This document shows positions 1 through 8,955 of a stretch of 64,000 nucleotides of DNA, one piece after another. This DNA comes from PALSA-607 sp963825425 (GTDB lineage: Bacteria > Actinomycetota > Actinomycetes > Acidothermales > Acidothermaceae), in assembly GCA_963825425.1 (NCBI GenBank), contig CAWGTF010000010.1, positions 682,001-746,000 on the forward strand, read 5' to 3'. Both the position numbers and the translations under genes were made by a program. The notes beneath the pieces were generated by a model, which was not told where the DNA came from, made no database searches, and worked only from the letters and a program-made list of their open reading frames with translations. The first letter of the stretch is position 1, and every line of letters starts with the position of its first letter.

Positions 1-237
1 ACCTCCGACTCCAGCCGAACGAGCTCAGGCACGTACTGCCAGCTCTCACTGTCTTTGGGCAGGTCGTCGCTGTTGTGCTGGACCCAGACGACGTCGACGT
101 CGGCAGCCCGCGCCTTGTCGACCAAGAGTGGCGATGTTGGCGACGACGGCGTCTCGGTCGTAGGCCTCTCCGACGATGCCGTTTTGGACGTCGATCACGA
201 TCAGCGCCGTGTTGGGTCGATTCTCCAGCGTGGTCAC
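1..237 (-). CDS. Isochorismatase-family cysteine hydrolase, 3' end cut by window edge
   Basis: Only the N-terminal part lies in the window. It opens with a GTG at 237 preceded by a GGGAGG ribosome site, and reads TALIVIDVQNG near residue 10, the family's first strand with the catalytic Asp. A one-base frameshift near 128 separates this from the continuation in another frame (VVWVQHNSDDLP, then an ESWQY stretch), which is also typical of the family. The family hydrolyses amide or enol-ether bonds with an Asp/Lys/Cys triad; the Lys and Cys lie beyond the edge or break. It is divergent from paaN, sharing the 238-383 spacer. Substrate cannot be inferred. Confidence 0.75.
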
Positions 238-304
238 GGTGCCCTCCCGAATCTGAGCGATCTGCTGTTCGAGCAGGCTATGCCAGCCCGCCGCTTCCGT
301 CTCG

Positions 305-318
305 ACCGAACGTTCGGT
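305..318. promoter_or_regulatory. Perfect 14-bp palindrome, probable PaaR (TetR) operator before paaN
   Basis: ACCGAACGTTCGGT is a perfect inverted repeat, 66 bases upstream of the paaN ATG and followed by a T/A-rich TTTACTAGG stretch that could hold a -10 element. A near-identical site with the same ACCGAA/TTCGGT arms sits before paaA at 8805-8818. TetR-family proteins bind palindromes of this size, and a TetR gene is co-transcribed with paaN. The function is inferred from position and repetition. Confidence 0.72.
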
Positions 319-383
319 TTACTAGGCATACCGACGGCCGTTCCGCGATGCGGGCGCCAGCACACGCGGGAGGCTCTCGACCG

Positions 384-2061
384 ATGCCCGATCCTGCTGC
401 ACTGATCGCGAGGCACGCCCCGCTGCTGGCACAGGCGCGCGAGGCCGCGCGGACGCGGGAGTACTTCTCCGCCTTCGCCGAATCGCCGTCCACCCGCATC
501 TGGGGTGAGGCCGCGCCGCCGGACGGCAGGGCCGCGTTCGATGCGTTGCTGCACCAGACGTTCCCGCTCCACACGCCGGGCGCGCGCGGGTTGATCGCGC
601 CCGAGTCGCCGCCCTACGGGATGCCGCTCGACATCAGCTATCCGCACCTGCACGCCGACGGCGTCGACGAACTTGTGCGCGGTAGCTAAGAAAGCCATGC
701 CCGCCTGGCGCGACGCCGGACCGGAGATTCGGACCGCGATCGGTATCGAGATCCTGACCCGGATCAACGCGCGCAGCTTCGAGTTCGCCCACGCCGTCAT
801 GCACACCAGCGGGCAGGCGTTTGTGATGGCCTTCCAGGCCGGCGGCGCGCACGCGCACGAACGCGGACTCGAGGCAATCGCCTACGCCTACGACGCAATG
901 ACGCAGGTGCCCACGTCGGTGAGTTGGGAGAAAGCCCGCAGCAAGGGAGAACCCCAGCGACTGGCCAAGACATTCACGATCGTGCCTCGAGGGGTCGCGC
1001 TGGTCATCGGTTGTTCGACGTTTCCGACCTGGAACAGCTATCCCGGCTTCTTCGCGAGTCTGGTGACCGGCAACCCGGTCATCGTGAAGCCGCACCCGCA
1101 CGCTGTCCTGCCGCTCGCGCTGACGGTCGGCGTTGCCCGCGATGTCCTGACGGAGTACGGCTTCGACCCGAACCTGATCACCCTCGCGGTCGACGGCACA
1201 GGCGAAACCGTTGCGAGCACGTTGGCGATGCACCCGGACGTGCGCGTGATCGACTACACCGGCTCCACTTCGTACGGCGAGTGGCTCGAGGCGAATGCGT
1301 TACAGGCGCGGGTCTTCACCGAGAAGGCAGGGGTGAACTGCGTCGTCATCGACTCCACCGACGACCTCAACGGCCTCGCTGCCAACCTCGCGTACTCACT
1401 GTCGCTGTACAGCGGTCAGATGTGCACGACACCGCAGACGATATTCATTCCTCGCGCGGGCATCGAGACCGAGAGCGGACCCGCCAGCGTTACCGACGTC
1501 GTTAGCGCACTCGGCTCCGCGCTCGACGACTTGCTCGGTGATCCCGCGCGTGCGGTCAACATGCTCGGCGCAATCGTCGATGACGCAGTGCTGCGCCGTC
1601 TCGATGAGGCATCGACCGCCGGCGAGGTGCTGATCAAGTCGCGGGCAATCGAGCACCCCGAGTTCGCTGCTGCGCGGGTGCGGACGCCACTTGTCGTACG
1701 AGCCGCAGCTGATGCGGATGCCTACCGCCACGAATGTTTCGGCCCGATCGCCTTCATCGTAGAGACCGCAGACACGGCAGCCAGCCTCGATGCCTGGCGC
1801 CGGATCGTCGAGGCGAGCGGGTCGTTGACGGCGTCGGTCTATACGACGGACGCCGATGTGCTGGCCGCGGCGCACGCCGTGGCCCTCGACACCGGCGTGT
1901 CAATGTCGAGCAACCTCACGGCTGATACGTACGTCAATCAGACCGTCGCGTTCTCCGACTATCACGGTACCGGCGCGAACCGGGCTGCCAACGCGACCCT
2001 GACTGATCTGGCTTTCGTCGCCGACCGCTTCCGCATCGTCGAAACCCGGCGCCCGCAATGA
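384..2061 (+). CDS. paaN: PaaN-type aldehyde dehydrogenase of phenylacetate catabolism
   Basis: About 559 codons, the usual length of the actinobacterial PaaN2 family (aldehyde dehydrogenase fold, implicated in ring-opening steps of phenylacetyl-CoA breakdown). Start ATG 384 (MPDPAALIARH) follows GGGAGG. A frameshift near 675-685 splits the reading: the first part ends ...HADGVDEL and the second resumes AVAKKAMPAWRDAG. Family landmarks include MAFQAGGAHAHERGLE, GCSTFPTWNSYPG, FTEKAGVNC with the glutamate, and SGQMCTTPQ carrying the nucleophilic Cys. The stop overlaps the TetR start in ATGA, so the two are translationally coupled. The PaaR palindrome lies upstream. Confidence 0.9.
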
Positions 2062-2660
2062 AGCCGCCCGCAGAGACGATGACGGTGCAGCGGCGCGCGC
2101 CGTATGACGCCACGACATTGCTCGAGGTCGCAGTCAGTGTCTTCAACGAGCGCGGCTACGACGGCACCAGCATGGAAGATCTCGCGCGCGCCGCGGGCAT
2201 TTCCAAGTCGTCGTTCTATCACCACGTCGACGGCAAGGAAGCGCTGCTAGCCGCGGCTTGTGACCGCGCGCTCGACGCGCTGTTCGCCGTGCGTGACGAG
2301 GCCGGATCGAACACCGGGCGCGCCATTGACCGATTCGTTTACGTGCTGCGACGCACGACGCAGATCCTGCTGACCGAGCTGCCCTACGTAACGCTGCTGC
2401 TGCGCGTGCGTGGCAACACCGCCACCGAGCAGGCAGCACTCGAGCGCCGCCGTGAATTCGACCGGTTCACCGCTGACCTGGTCACCCAGGCGATGGCCGA
2501 CGGCGACCTGCGCTCCGACATCGAACCTGGCCTCGCCACCAGACTCGCGTTCGGGACACTCAACTCGGTGACCGAGTGGTACCGCGTGGCGCGCGATACC
2601 TCCCCCGACGCCATCGTTGACGGCGCCGTCGGTGTGATCGTGCGGGGCCTGCGGCCCTAA
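2058..2660 (+). CDS. TetR-family repressor, probable PaaR of the phenylacetate regulon
   Basis: Intact 200-residue protein. Residues about 17-65 are a TetR helix-turn-helix: AVSVFNERGYDGTSMEDLAR, then AAGISKSSFYHHVDGKEAL, a textbook recognition helix. The C-terminal ligand-binding domain is all-helical (YVLRRTTQILLTELPYVTL). It overlaps paaN by four bases (ATGA). Its placement, together with shared palindromes before paaN and paaA, makes it the likely phenylacetyl-CoA-responsive repressor of both transcripts and of itself. The effector is inferred from known PaaR proteins, not seen. Confidence 0.85.
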   Translation: MKPPAETMTVQRRAPYDATTLLEVAVSVFNERGYDGTSMEDLARAAGISKSSFYHHVDGKEALLAAACDRALDALFAVRDEAGSNTGRAIDRFVYVLRRTTQILLTELPYVTLLLRVRGNTATEQAALERRREFDRFTADLVTQAMADGDLRSDIEPGLATRLAFGTLNSVTEWYRVARDTSPDAIVDGAVGVIVRGLRP

Positions 2661-2958
2661 GCCACAACCCGAACGAGCGCGGTCACGACGCATGCCACGA
2701 AAACAACAACGAGAAACGGCGCTTTGAACCGGACGGCGATTGCCGCGGCCACGAGCCCGGCGGCCCTCGCGTCGAGTTGCAGGTGATGACCCGTGGTGAA
2801 GGTCTGGGTGGCGATCAACGCGGTCAGCAGGGCAACCGGCAGCAGTTCTGCGATGTGCTTGACCACGGGTTGCTCGATGACGCGCCGGGGCAACGAATAG
2901 CCCGACCAGCTTCAGTGCAAAGCAGCCGACGACAGCCAACCGCGATGGCGAGCCACAT
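2657..2958 (-). CDS. azlD: AzlD-like branched-chain amino-acid transport subunit
   Basis: Small membrane protein of about 100 residues in the usual AzlD size range. The start ATG 2958 (MWLAIAV) overlaps the azlC stop in ATGA, the usual azlCD arrangement. The frame is broken once or twice between about 2890 and 2940: the N-terminus (VVGCFALKLVGLFVAP) and the C-terminus (VKHIAELLPVALLTALI...) lie in different frames but join into a four-helix hydrophobic protein. AzlCD exports branched-chain amino acids and analogues. The stop converges with the end of the TetR gene. Confidence 0.78.
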
Positions 2959-3680
2959 CAGCGTGCGCCCTTCGCGAGCGGTTGGGTCGGACGCCCGCGA
3001 TGACGGCAACCCCAGCGGCGAACAGCACCGGCACGCCCGTCGGCACGAACGGCACCGAGATCAACGCGACCGCGGCCGCTGTCAACGCGACGACCCACGG
3101 TTCGCGCGATCGCAATCGCGGCGACATCAACGCAAGGAAAGCCGCGGGAGCGGCGGCGTCGAGACCGAGCACCCGCGGATTCGAGAGGGCGTGCGCACTC
3201 AGCGCGCCGATGAGGGTGGCGAGGTTCCAGAAGACGTAGACCGACGCGCCGGTGGCCCAAAACGCGAGCCGCGACGAGCGCGTCGTGGTCCGGGCCACCG
3301 CCATCGCAGTGCTCTCGTCGATCGTCAGCTGCGCGGCAAGCCGGACGCCGCCAACCGTGCACGTCGAGGATGCCCGCCATCCGCACGGCGTAGAACGCGT
3401 TGCGCACGCCGAGCATGATCGCCGTCGCGGCACCGGTCATCGCGGCACCGCCACCGCCGATGACGCCGACCATCGCGAACTGGCTGCCGCCGGTGAACAT
3501 CACGAGCGAGAGCACGCAGGTCTGCAGCACGCTCAGACCGGCCGCGCTCGAGATGGCGCCGAACGACAATCCATAGGCGCCGGTCGCGAGCCCTACGCCG
3601 GCCGCGTCGCGAAGCACACCAGTCCGGGTCGCCGGCCAGATCGGTTCAGCGCCGAGTACGCGCAGCTCGGCGTCGGACAT
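2958..3680 (-). CDS. azlC: AzlC-like branched-chain amino-acid exporter subunit
   Basis: About 240 residues with multiple membrane segments. AzlC landmarks are clear: GAYGLSFGAISSAAGLS, FTGGSQFAMVGVIGGGG and LGVRNAFYAVRMAG. Frameshifts near 3350 and near 2990 split it; the central part resumes as AQLTIDESTAMAVA and continues FWNLATLIGAL. I chose ATG 3680 (MSDAELRVLG), with 3704 in frame as an alternative. It forms a pair with azlD (ATGA overlap). The apparent overlap with the upstream peptidase tail is probably another indel. Confidence 0.82.
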   Translation of the reverse strand: MSDAELRVLGAEPIWPATRTGVLRDAAGVGLATGAYGLSFGAISSAAGLSVLQTCVLSLVMFTGGSQFAMVGVIGGGGAAMTGAATAIMLGVRNAFYAVRMAGILDVHGWRRPACRAADDRREHCDGGGPDHDALVAARVLGHRRVGLRLLEPRHPHRRAECARPLESAGARSRRRRSRGFPCVDVAAIAIARTVGRRVDSGRGRVDLGAVRADGRAGAVRRWGCRHRGRPTQPLAKGAR

Positions 3681-4418
3681 GCGGTCACCATATGGGGCGC
3701 GCACAGTCCGACGCCGACCGGGTTTACGCCGGTGAAGGCGGTCACGTCGCCCTTCTCCGCGAGCAACCGCTCGAATGTGGCGTAGGAGAACCAGAACGTG
3801 CCGTCACCCAGGCCGCCCCACGTCGGCCCCCATGACTGGTAGGCCCACACCTGCTGATGCTCGACGCTCAGCCCGAACAGTTCGATCTCGTGGCCGCCGC
3901 GGATTGTCGCGCCAGCGGTCAGCGGGCATTCGCCGGTCGGCAGCGGGCTGTCGAAGCTGGTGTACCAGTTGATGCCCGCGATGGCCGGGGCCAGTGTCAG
4001 CGCCCCGAGGGCGTGCTGCATGCCGAACGCGTGGCTGTAGGCGCTGATGTAGCCGTCGCGCTTGGCCGCCTTCGCGACCGCGAGGCCGGTCGAGCCCGTG
4101 TCATCGGGCGGGTAGCTGCCCTGAACGCGGTCGAGATGGGTCGCCTGCTCGTAGAGCTGCACCGCGTTCGCCTCGACGAGCGTGCGGCTGGCCTGTGTAG
4201 TACGGCGCAGTCATCAGCGCGCCGGCCATCGCATTGCCGGTGCAGGAACCGAGGTCGCCCTGGTCGAACGGCTTGCCGTGCCGGACGTGCTTCACGTCCG
4301 CGATCGGGGCCACCGCCGCCGGGAAGTTGCGGCTGCGGGCATCGTGTTCGACGTGGCGGCCCAATCGACGTCCCGCTGTGGTCGTTTCGGCAAGCTCGAT
4401 GAAATCACCGTCAGCCAT
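3593..4418 (-). CDS. Papain-like C1-family cysteine peptidase
   Basis: Start ATG 4418 (MADGDFIELAETT) has an AGGAGA ribosome site. One frameshift lies near 4190. The catalytic Cys region reads KPFDQGDLGSCTGNAMAGAL (oxyanion Gln and Cys), the His region GGHEIELFGL, and the third motif is QSWGPTWGGLGDGTFW. In papains that motif is NSWGxxWG; here the active-site Asn position is Gln (CAG codon). No signal peptide is visible, so it may be cytoplasmic. The frame runs about 88 bases into azlC before its stop at 3593; the true end is probably nearer 3690, hidden by an indel. Physiological role unknown. Confidence 0.75.
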
Positions 4419-4498
4419 GGCTGTCTCCTGTCTGCTTGGGCTCGGATCGTTCAATCAGAAGGATGTTGCAATCTGGCACCGTGATACAGAATGTGCGG

Positions 4499-5089
4499 AT
4501 GGAATCGGAAGTCCTAGCGGCCACCAGCTTTTGGCGGGCGGTCGCCCTGCTCCGGCTCGAGCGGCCAGCCGGTCTCGCCGCCCTCGAGTCCGTCTTCGCG
4601 GGCGGTCAGCCACCCACGAGTCTTCGCGGCCCGATGCGCGGGCGCTTCCTGGCGAGCACGATCGGCCACCACATCGACCCGGCGTTCGAGGCGCTGACCT
4701 CGCTCTGGCTGCCGTGGAAAGGCAAGACCTTCGACCCGGACGCCGAACAGGGCCGCAACCTCTTCACCGCGGGCGCCCGCCGCATGATGCGCGTCACGCT
4801 GCCGAAGTACGCGACGATCGACGAGCCGGGCGGCTGCAGTGCGTTTCGCTTCCTGACGTCGATCGGGCCCAGCGCTTTCACGCCCGGCGTCGACGTCTTG
4901 CGCATCGACTACCGCGACGTCCCCGAGAACCCGTCGTGGCCGGTCCGCAAGATCCTCGACGAGCTGGTGATGATCGAGGACGGTCGCTACCTCGGCCAGG
5001 CATTGATCGAGTTCCGCGGCTCGCTGCGCCGGGCGGCCTGGTTCAGCCTCGAGGACCTGCACATCGTGCTGACCGATCAGGCGTCGTAG
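4499..5089 (+). CDS. Conserved hypothetical protein, about 196 residues
   Basis: Intact frame with strong GC-3 bias, starting at ATG 4499 (MESEVLAATSFWRAV) or GTG 4481. It has no signal peptide or membrane segment. Recognisable stretches are LWLPWKGKTFDPD, GRNLFTAGARRMMR and LDELVMIEDGRYLGQALIEF. The composition looks like a compact alpha/beta enzyme or lipocalin-like protein, but I do not recognise a family. It is divergent from the C1 peptidase and its stop overlaps the paaE stop by 13 bases in convergent orientation. Confidence 0.65.
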   Translation: MESEVLAATSFWRAVALLRLERPAGLAALESVFAGGQPPTSLRGPMRGRFLASTIGHHIDPAFEALTSLWLPWKGKTFDPDAEQGRNLFTAGARRMMRVTLPKYATIDEPGGCSAFRFLTSIGPSAFTPGVDVLRIDYRDVPENPSWPVRKILDELVMIEDGRYLGQALIEFRGSLRRAAWFSLEDLHIVLTDQAS

Positions 5090-6159
5090 TCGAGCACCAC
5101 GACATCGCTGCGCGGCTGTGCCTGGCAGGTCAACACGAATCCGGCGTCGAGCTCGCCCTGATCGAGTGCGTAGCAGTGATCCATCTCGACCTGGCCCTCC
5201 ACAACTTTGGCCCTGCAGGTGCCACACATTCCGTTCGTACATCCATACGGGACGTCGGGGCGTACCCGCATCACCTCGTGCAGCACGTCCCTGTCGACCG
5301 GCACTGCCAACGTGGTCGAACGGCCGGCCAAGGTGATCGTGACACTTGCACTCGCGAGCGGCCCGGTCACTGTCTCGACAACAGCTGGCTGCACATCGGC
5401 TGCTCGGGTGGGAGTCGCGAGATGGAACAGCTCGACGTGCACGGTTGCTTCGTCGACGTCGTGCTCTCGCAACGCCGCACGCGCAGCGTCGATCATCGGC
5501 GCCGGGCCGCACACGAACCATTCGTCGACAGTGCTCGGCGCGACGGCAACGTCGAGCAGTTCATCGACCTTGGCGCGGTCGAGGCGACCGGTGAGCAGCG
5601 CTGAATCGCGAACCTCACGGGAGAGGACGTGAAAGATCGCGAGCCGGTCAGGAAAGCGATCCTTCAGGTCGGCCAGCTCGTCGAGGAACATGACCGCGTC
5701 GGCGCTGCGGTTGCCGTAGATCAGCGTGAACCGGCTCGCCCGCTCGGCGTGCAGCGTGGCCGCAGCGATCGACAACACCGGGGTGATTCCGCTGCCCGCA
5801 ACGATGGCCGCCCGATGACGCGGCAGTGACGCGTCGACCTGCGTGGTGAACCGGCCGGTCGGGGTCATGACCTCGACGTCCTCACCGATGCGAAGGCCAC
5901 CGAGCGCGTACGTGGAGAAGACACCGCCGGGAATCTGCTTGACGCCGATGCGAACGACGCCCGGCACCGAGCACAACGAGTAGGTGCGACGGCCGTCGTC
6001 ACCCGCCGCGGTACAGCGCACCGTCACGTGCTGACCCGGGGAGAAGGCGTACTCGCCGGCGAGGTCGTCGGGAACCGCGAACGTGATAGCGACCGCGTCG
6101 GCGGTCAGTCGGTCGATTGCAGACACTCGAACGGTGTGAAACTGCGGGCGCCCAGCCAC
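5077..6159 (-). CDS. paaE: Phenylacetyl-CoA 1,2-epoxidase reductase subunit PaaE
   Basis: Intact, about 360 residues. N-terminal flavin/NAD reductase domain: RTYSLCSVP (FAD), GGVFSTYAL, AGSGITPVLSIAA (NAD pocket), WFVCGPAPMIDAA. The C-terminal plant-type 2Fe-2S ferredoxin has CTNGMCGTCRAKV and the fourth Cys in VLTCQAQP. PaaE passes electrons from NADPH to the PaaAC diiron oxygenase. GTG 6159 begins eight bases after the paaD stop. Last gene of paaABCDE. Confidence 0.93.
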   Translation of the reverse strand: MAGRPQFHTVRVSAIDRLTADAVAITFAVPDDLAGEYAFSPGQHVTVRCTAAGDDGRRTYSLCSVPGVVRIGVKQIPGGVFSTYALGGLRIGEDVEVMTPTGRFTTQVDASLPRHRAAIVAGSGITPVLSIAAATLHAERASRFTLIYGNRSADAVMFLDELADLKDRFPDRLAIFHVLSREVRDSALLTGRLDRAKVDELLDVAVAPSTVDEWFVCGPAPMIDAARAALREHDVDEATVHVELFHLATPTRAADVQPAVVETVTGPLASASVTITLAGRSTTLAVPVDRDVLHEVMRVRPDVPYGCTNGMCGTCRAKVVEGQVEMDHCYALDQGELDAGFVLTCQAQPRSDVVVLDYDA

Positions 6160-6166
6160 CGCAAGC

Positions 6167-6680
6167 TCAGTACGGCTTGATGGCGTCGAACGGCTCGAGG
6201 CACGACGCGCACCGATACATCGCCTGGCACGCCGTCGAGCCGAAACGGCTGACGAGTCTCGTGTCGAGCGATTCGCACCGCGGGCAGCGCACCGAAAACG
6301 CAAGATCGACTCGCCGCTGTGAGCTCGCCCCGGACGGTGGCACGATGCCGTTGTCGGACAGCTTGCGGCGGCCGGCCTCGGTGATCCAGTCGGTGGTCCA
6401 CGCAGGCGCGAGCGCGGTGCGTAGCTCGACCTGATCGAAGCCGGCGTCGTGCAAGGCATCTGACCACGTCTTGGCGGATGACGGCCGTCGCCGGGCAGCC
6501 GGAATAGGTGGGAGTCAGGACGACATGCACGCAACCTTGTGCGTCGATGTCGACCGCGCGCACGATGCCGAGATCGCCGATGGTCACGAGCGGCAACTCG
6601 GGATCGGCCACCGCGCAGGACACCGCCCACGCCTGCTCGACGGCCGTGCCGTCGGTCGCAAGTGCAACCGGTGCTGTCAC
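6167..6680 (-). CDS. paaD: PaaD, MIP18/DUF59-type factor of the phenylacetyl-CoA epoxidase
   Basis: GTG 6680 overlaps the paaC stop (GTGA). The N-terminal half is a DUF59/MIP18 domain: VADPELPLVTIGDLGIV and LTPTYSGCPATAVI with its conserved Cys. The C-terminal half is a zinc-ribbon-like segment, VRCPRCESLDT and YRCASCLEPF. A frameshift near 6455 divides the halves (the second resumes ALHDAGFDQVEL). PaaD is needed for epoxidase activity, probably in Fe-S cluster or diiron maturation. Confidence 0.9.
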
Positions 6681-7451
6681 CACGAGGCGCCGGGATGCAG
6701 CCGGTGCAGGTATTGCATCTCCGCCAGCAGGTAGCCGAAGCACTCGGTGTGCACGCCGCGACGGCCACCGTGCGACGTCCAGACCGTCGGCGGGATCACC
6801 AATGTTGCAGTCGCGAACGTGTCGCTGATCGCCCGCTCCCACCGGGGTCGAAGCGTCGCCGGGTCGACCGCCACTCCTTGTGCCGCAAGGCTCTTCTCGA
6901 CATCGTCGGCGTCGAAGAGTTCTGCGGTGAAGGGCCAGAGCCGGTCGACAGCGGCCTGCATCCGCCTGCGACTGTCGTCGGTGCCGTCACCGAGGCGCAC
7001 GGTCCACTGCGCTGCGTGGTCGTGGTGGTACGCGGCTTCCTTGACGCCCTTTGCTGCGACACCGGCGAGCAACTCGTCGGTGGAGCTGATCAGCTCCTCG
7101 TAGAGGAAGAGTTGATACGTACTGAAGAACAGCTGGCGGGCGATCGTGTGCGCGAAGTCGCCGTTCTCCTGCTCGACGAGATGCACGTTGAAGAACTCGC
7201 GCTCGGTGCGCACATAGGCGAGGTCGTCCTCGTCACGGGTGCCACCTTCGACGACCGCCGCGTAGTCGAGCAACGCGCGTGCCTGGCCGAGGAGATCGAG
7301 AGCAATGTTGGTGAGCGCGATGTCTTCTTCGATCTCCGGTGCGCGCGATGCCCACTCCGACAGCCGCTGCGACAGCACGAGCGCGTCGTCGCCGAGGCGC
7401 AACGCGTAGGTGAAGAGCGCTGCTGCTGCGGGATCGGCTTGCCTCGCTCAC
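6677..7451 (-). CDS. paaC: Phenylacetyl-CoA epoxidase structural subunit PaaC
   Basis: Ferritin-like, about 257 residues. GTG 7451 overlaps the paaB stop. A frameshift near 7430 shifts the first residues; after it reads ALFTYALRLGDDALVLSQRL, the normal PaaC N-terminus. Key stretches are LTNIALDLLGQARALLDYAA and KEAAYHHDHAAQWTVRLGDG. PaaC partners catalytic PaaA in the heteromeric epoxidase and lacks full iron ligation. Ends HPGASW at 6677, overlapping paaD. Confidence 0.92.
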
Positions 7452-7754
7452 ATCTGTCGCACCTCCTCGGGCAGGTCGTAAAACGTCGGGTGTCGATAAA
7501 CCTTATCCGCGGCAGGTGCGAAGAACGCGTCCTTTTCGTCGGGACTCGACGCACAAATATCCCGCGATCGCACCACCCAGATGCTCACACCCTCGCTCCG
7601 ACGCGTGTAGACGTCACGGGCGTTGCGCAACGCCATCTCGGCATCCGCCGCGTGCAAGCTGCCTGCATGGACGTGTGAAAGGCCTCGCCGACCGCGGATG
7701 AACACCTCCCACAGTGTCAATCCGGTGTCCAGTGGTCGTCCACGCGTCGCTCAT
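7448..7754 (-). CDS. paaB: Phenylacetyl-CoA epoxidase subunit PaaB
   Basis: Small subunit, about 101 residues. The body LWEVFIRGRRGLSHVHAGSL through HPTFYDLPEEVRQM is intact. The probable start is ATG 7754, overlapping the paaA stop (ATGA); a one-base shift near 7721 separates MSDAWTTTGHR from LTLWEVF, leaving only a TTG start at 7720 in the uninterrupted frame. PaaB holds the epoxidase complex together and contacts both PaaA and PaaC. Confidence 0.92.
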
Positions 7755-8773
7755 GCGACCGCCTCTCCCGTCGTGGCGCCGGCATTGGTCGCGCGCTCGT
7801 CGCCACCATCAGCCCGCTGCTTCGCGGCGTACGCCATTGCCGCTGCACGCACCCAGGCACCGTCTTCATGAGCGGCCACCCGGTGCGCGATGCGCTGTTC
7901 GTTGCACGGTCCGCCGCCCTTGACGACGCGCGCGAACTCGTCCCAATCAATCGCGGCCGAACCGGTAGTGACCCGTTTGCGGATCGAGCTCGAGTTCTGG
8001 ATCCGGCAGGTCGAGGCCGAGCACCTTCGCTTGCGGCACCGTCATGTCAATGAACTTCTGCCGCAGCTCGTCGTTGGAGAACCGCTTGATTCCCCACGCC
8101 ATCGACTGCGCGCTGTTCGGCGACTCGTTGTCGGGCGGCCCGAACATCATCAACGACGGCCACCACCACCGGTTGACTGCTTCTTGTGCCATCTCGTGTT
8201 GAGCCGGTGTGCCGCGCGACAACGTGAGCAGCAGATCGAAGCCCTGCCGCTGATGGAACGACTCCTCCTTGCAGATGCGCACCATCGCCCGTGCGTAAGG
8301 ACCGTACGAGCAGCGGCACAAGCGGCACCTGATTGGTGATCGCGGCGCCATCGACCAACCAACCGATCGCACCGACGTCCGCCCAGCTCGTCGTGGGGTA
8401 GTTGAAGATGCTCGAGTACTTCTGCTTGCGCGTGTGCAGCAAGTCGAGCAGTTGGGCGCGGTCGACGCCCAAAGTCTCAGCTGCGCCATAGAGATAGAGC
8501 CCATGACCTGCTTCGTCCTGGACCTTCGCCATCAGGATGGCCTTGCGTTGCAGGGACGGCGCGCGGGTGATCCAGTTGGCCTCGGGCTGCATGCCGATGA
8601 TCTCTGAATGCGCGTGCTGGGCGATCTGCCTGATCAAGGTGGCGCGGTACGCGTCGGGCATCCAGTCGCGCGGTTCGATCCGCTCGTCGGCGGCGAGCAT
8701 CGTGGTGAAGCGCTCGTTGAGGCGGCTGCCGCCCGTCGGCGCGCGCGTCGGCCAGCTGATCGGCGTCCGACAT
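7751..8773 (-). CDS. paaA: Phenylacetyl-CoA 1,2-epoxidase catalytic subunit PaaA
   Basis: About 340 codons, starting at ATG 8773 (MSDADQLADARA). The diiron carboxylate fold is plain: AQHAHSEIIGMQPEANWITR, KVQDEAGHGLYLYGAAETLG (ExxH) and CKEESFHQRQGFDLLL (ExxH). At least three frameshifts (near 8720, 8310 and 7960) move the reading between frames; the C-terminus ends VAAHEDGAWVRAAAMAYA. First gene of paaABCDE; the ACCGAA/TTCGGT palindrome lies 32 bases upstream. It epoxidises the ring of phenylacetyl-CoA. Confidence 0.93.
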
Positions 8774-8804
8774 ACTCGCCTCCGCACGCAGCTCGGCCCA
8801 ACCG

Positions 8805-8818
8805 ACCGAATGTTCGGT
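8805..8818. promoter_or_regulatory. Second copy of the ACCGAA-N2-TTCGGT operator, before paaA
   Basis: ACCGAATGTTCGGT has the same 6-bp arms as the palindrome before paaN, differing only in one central base, and sits 32 bases upstream of the paaA start. Placement in the promoter region of the epoxidase operon fits repression by the TetR protein at 2058-2660. Confidence 0.72.
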
Positions 8819-8955
8819 TGATCTGCCCACCTAAGCCTAGGTCGATGACCAGCAGACAGCAAGGAACCTGCGGTCGGCGCTGTCGCTCGTCCTAGTCGAG
8901 GATGGCACTGTGCTGCGGAGAACACGTGCTGGGATGGCGCTGTGAGGACGCCGCG

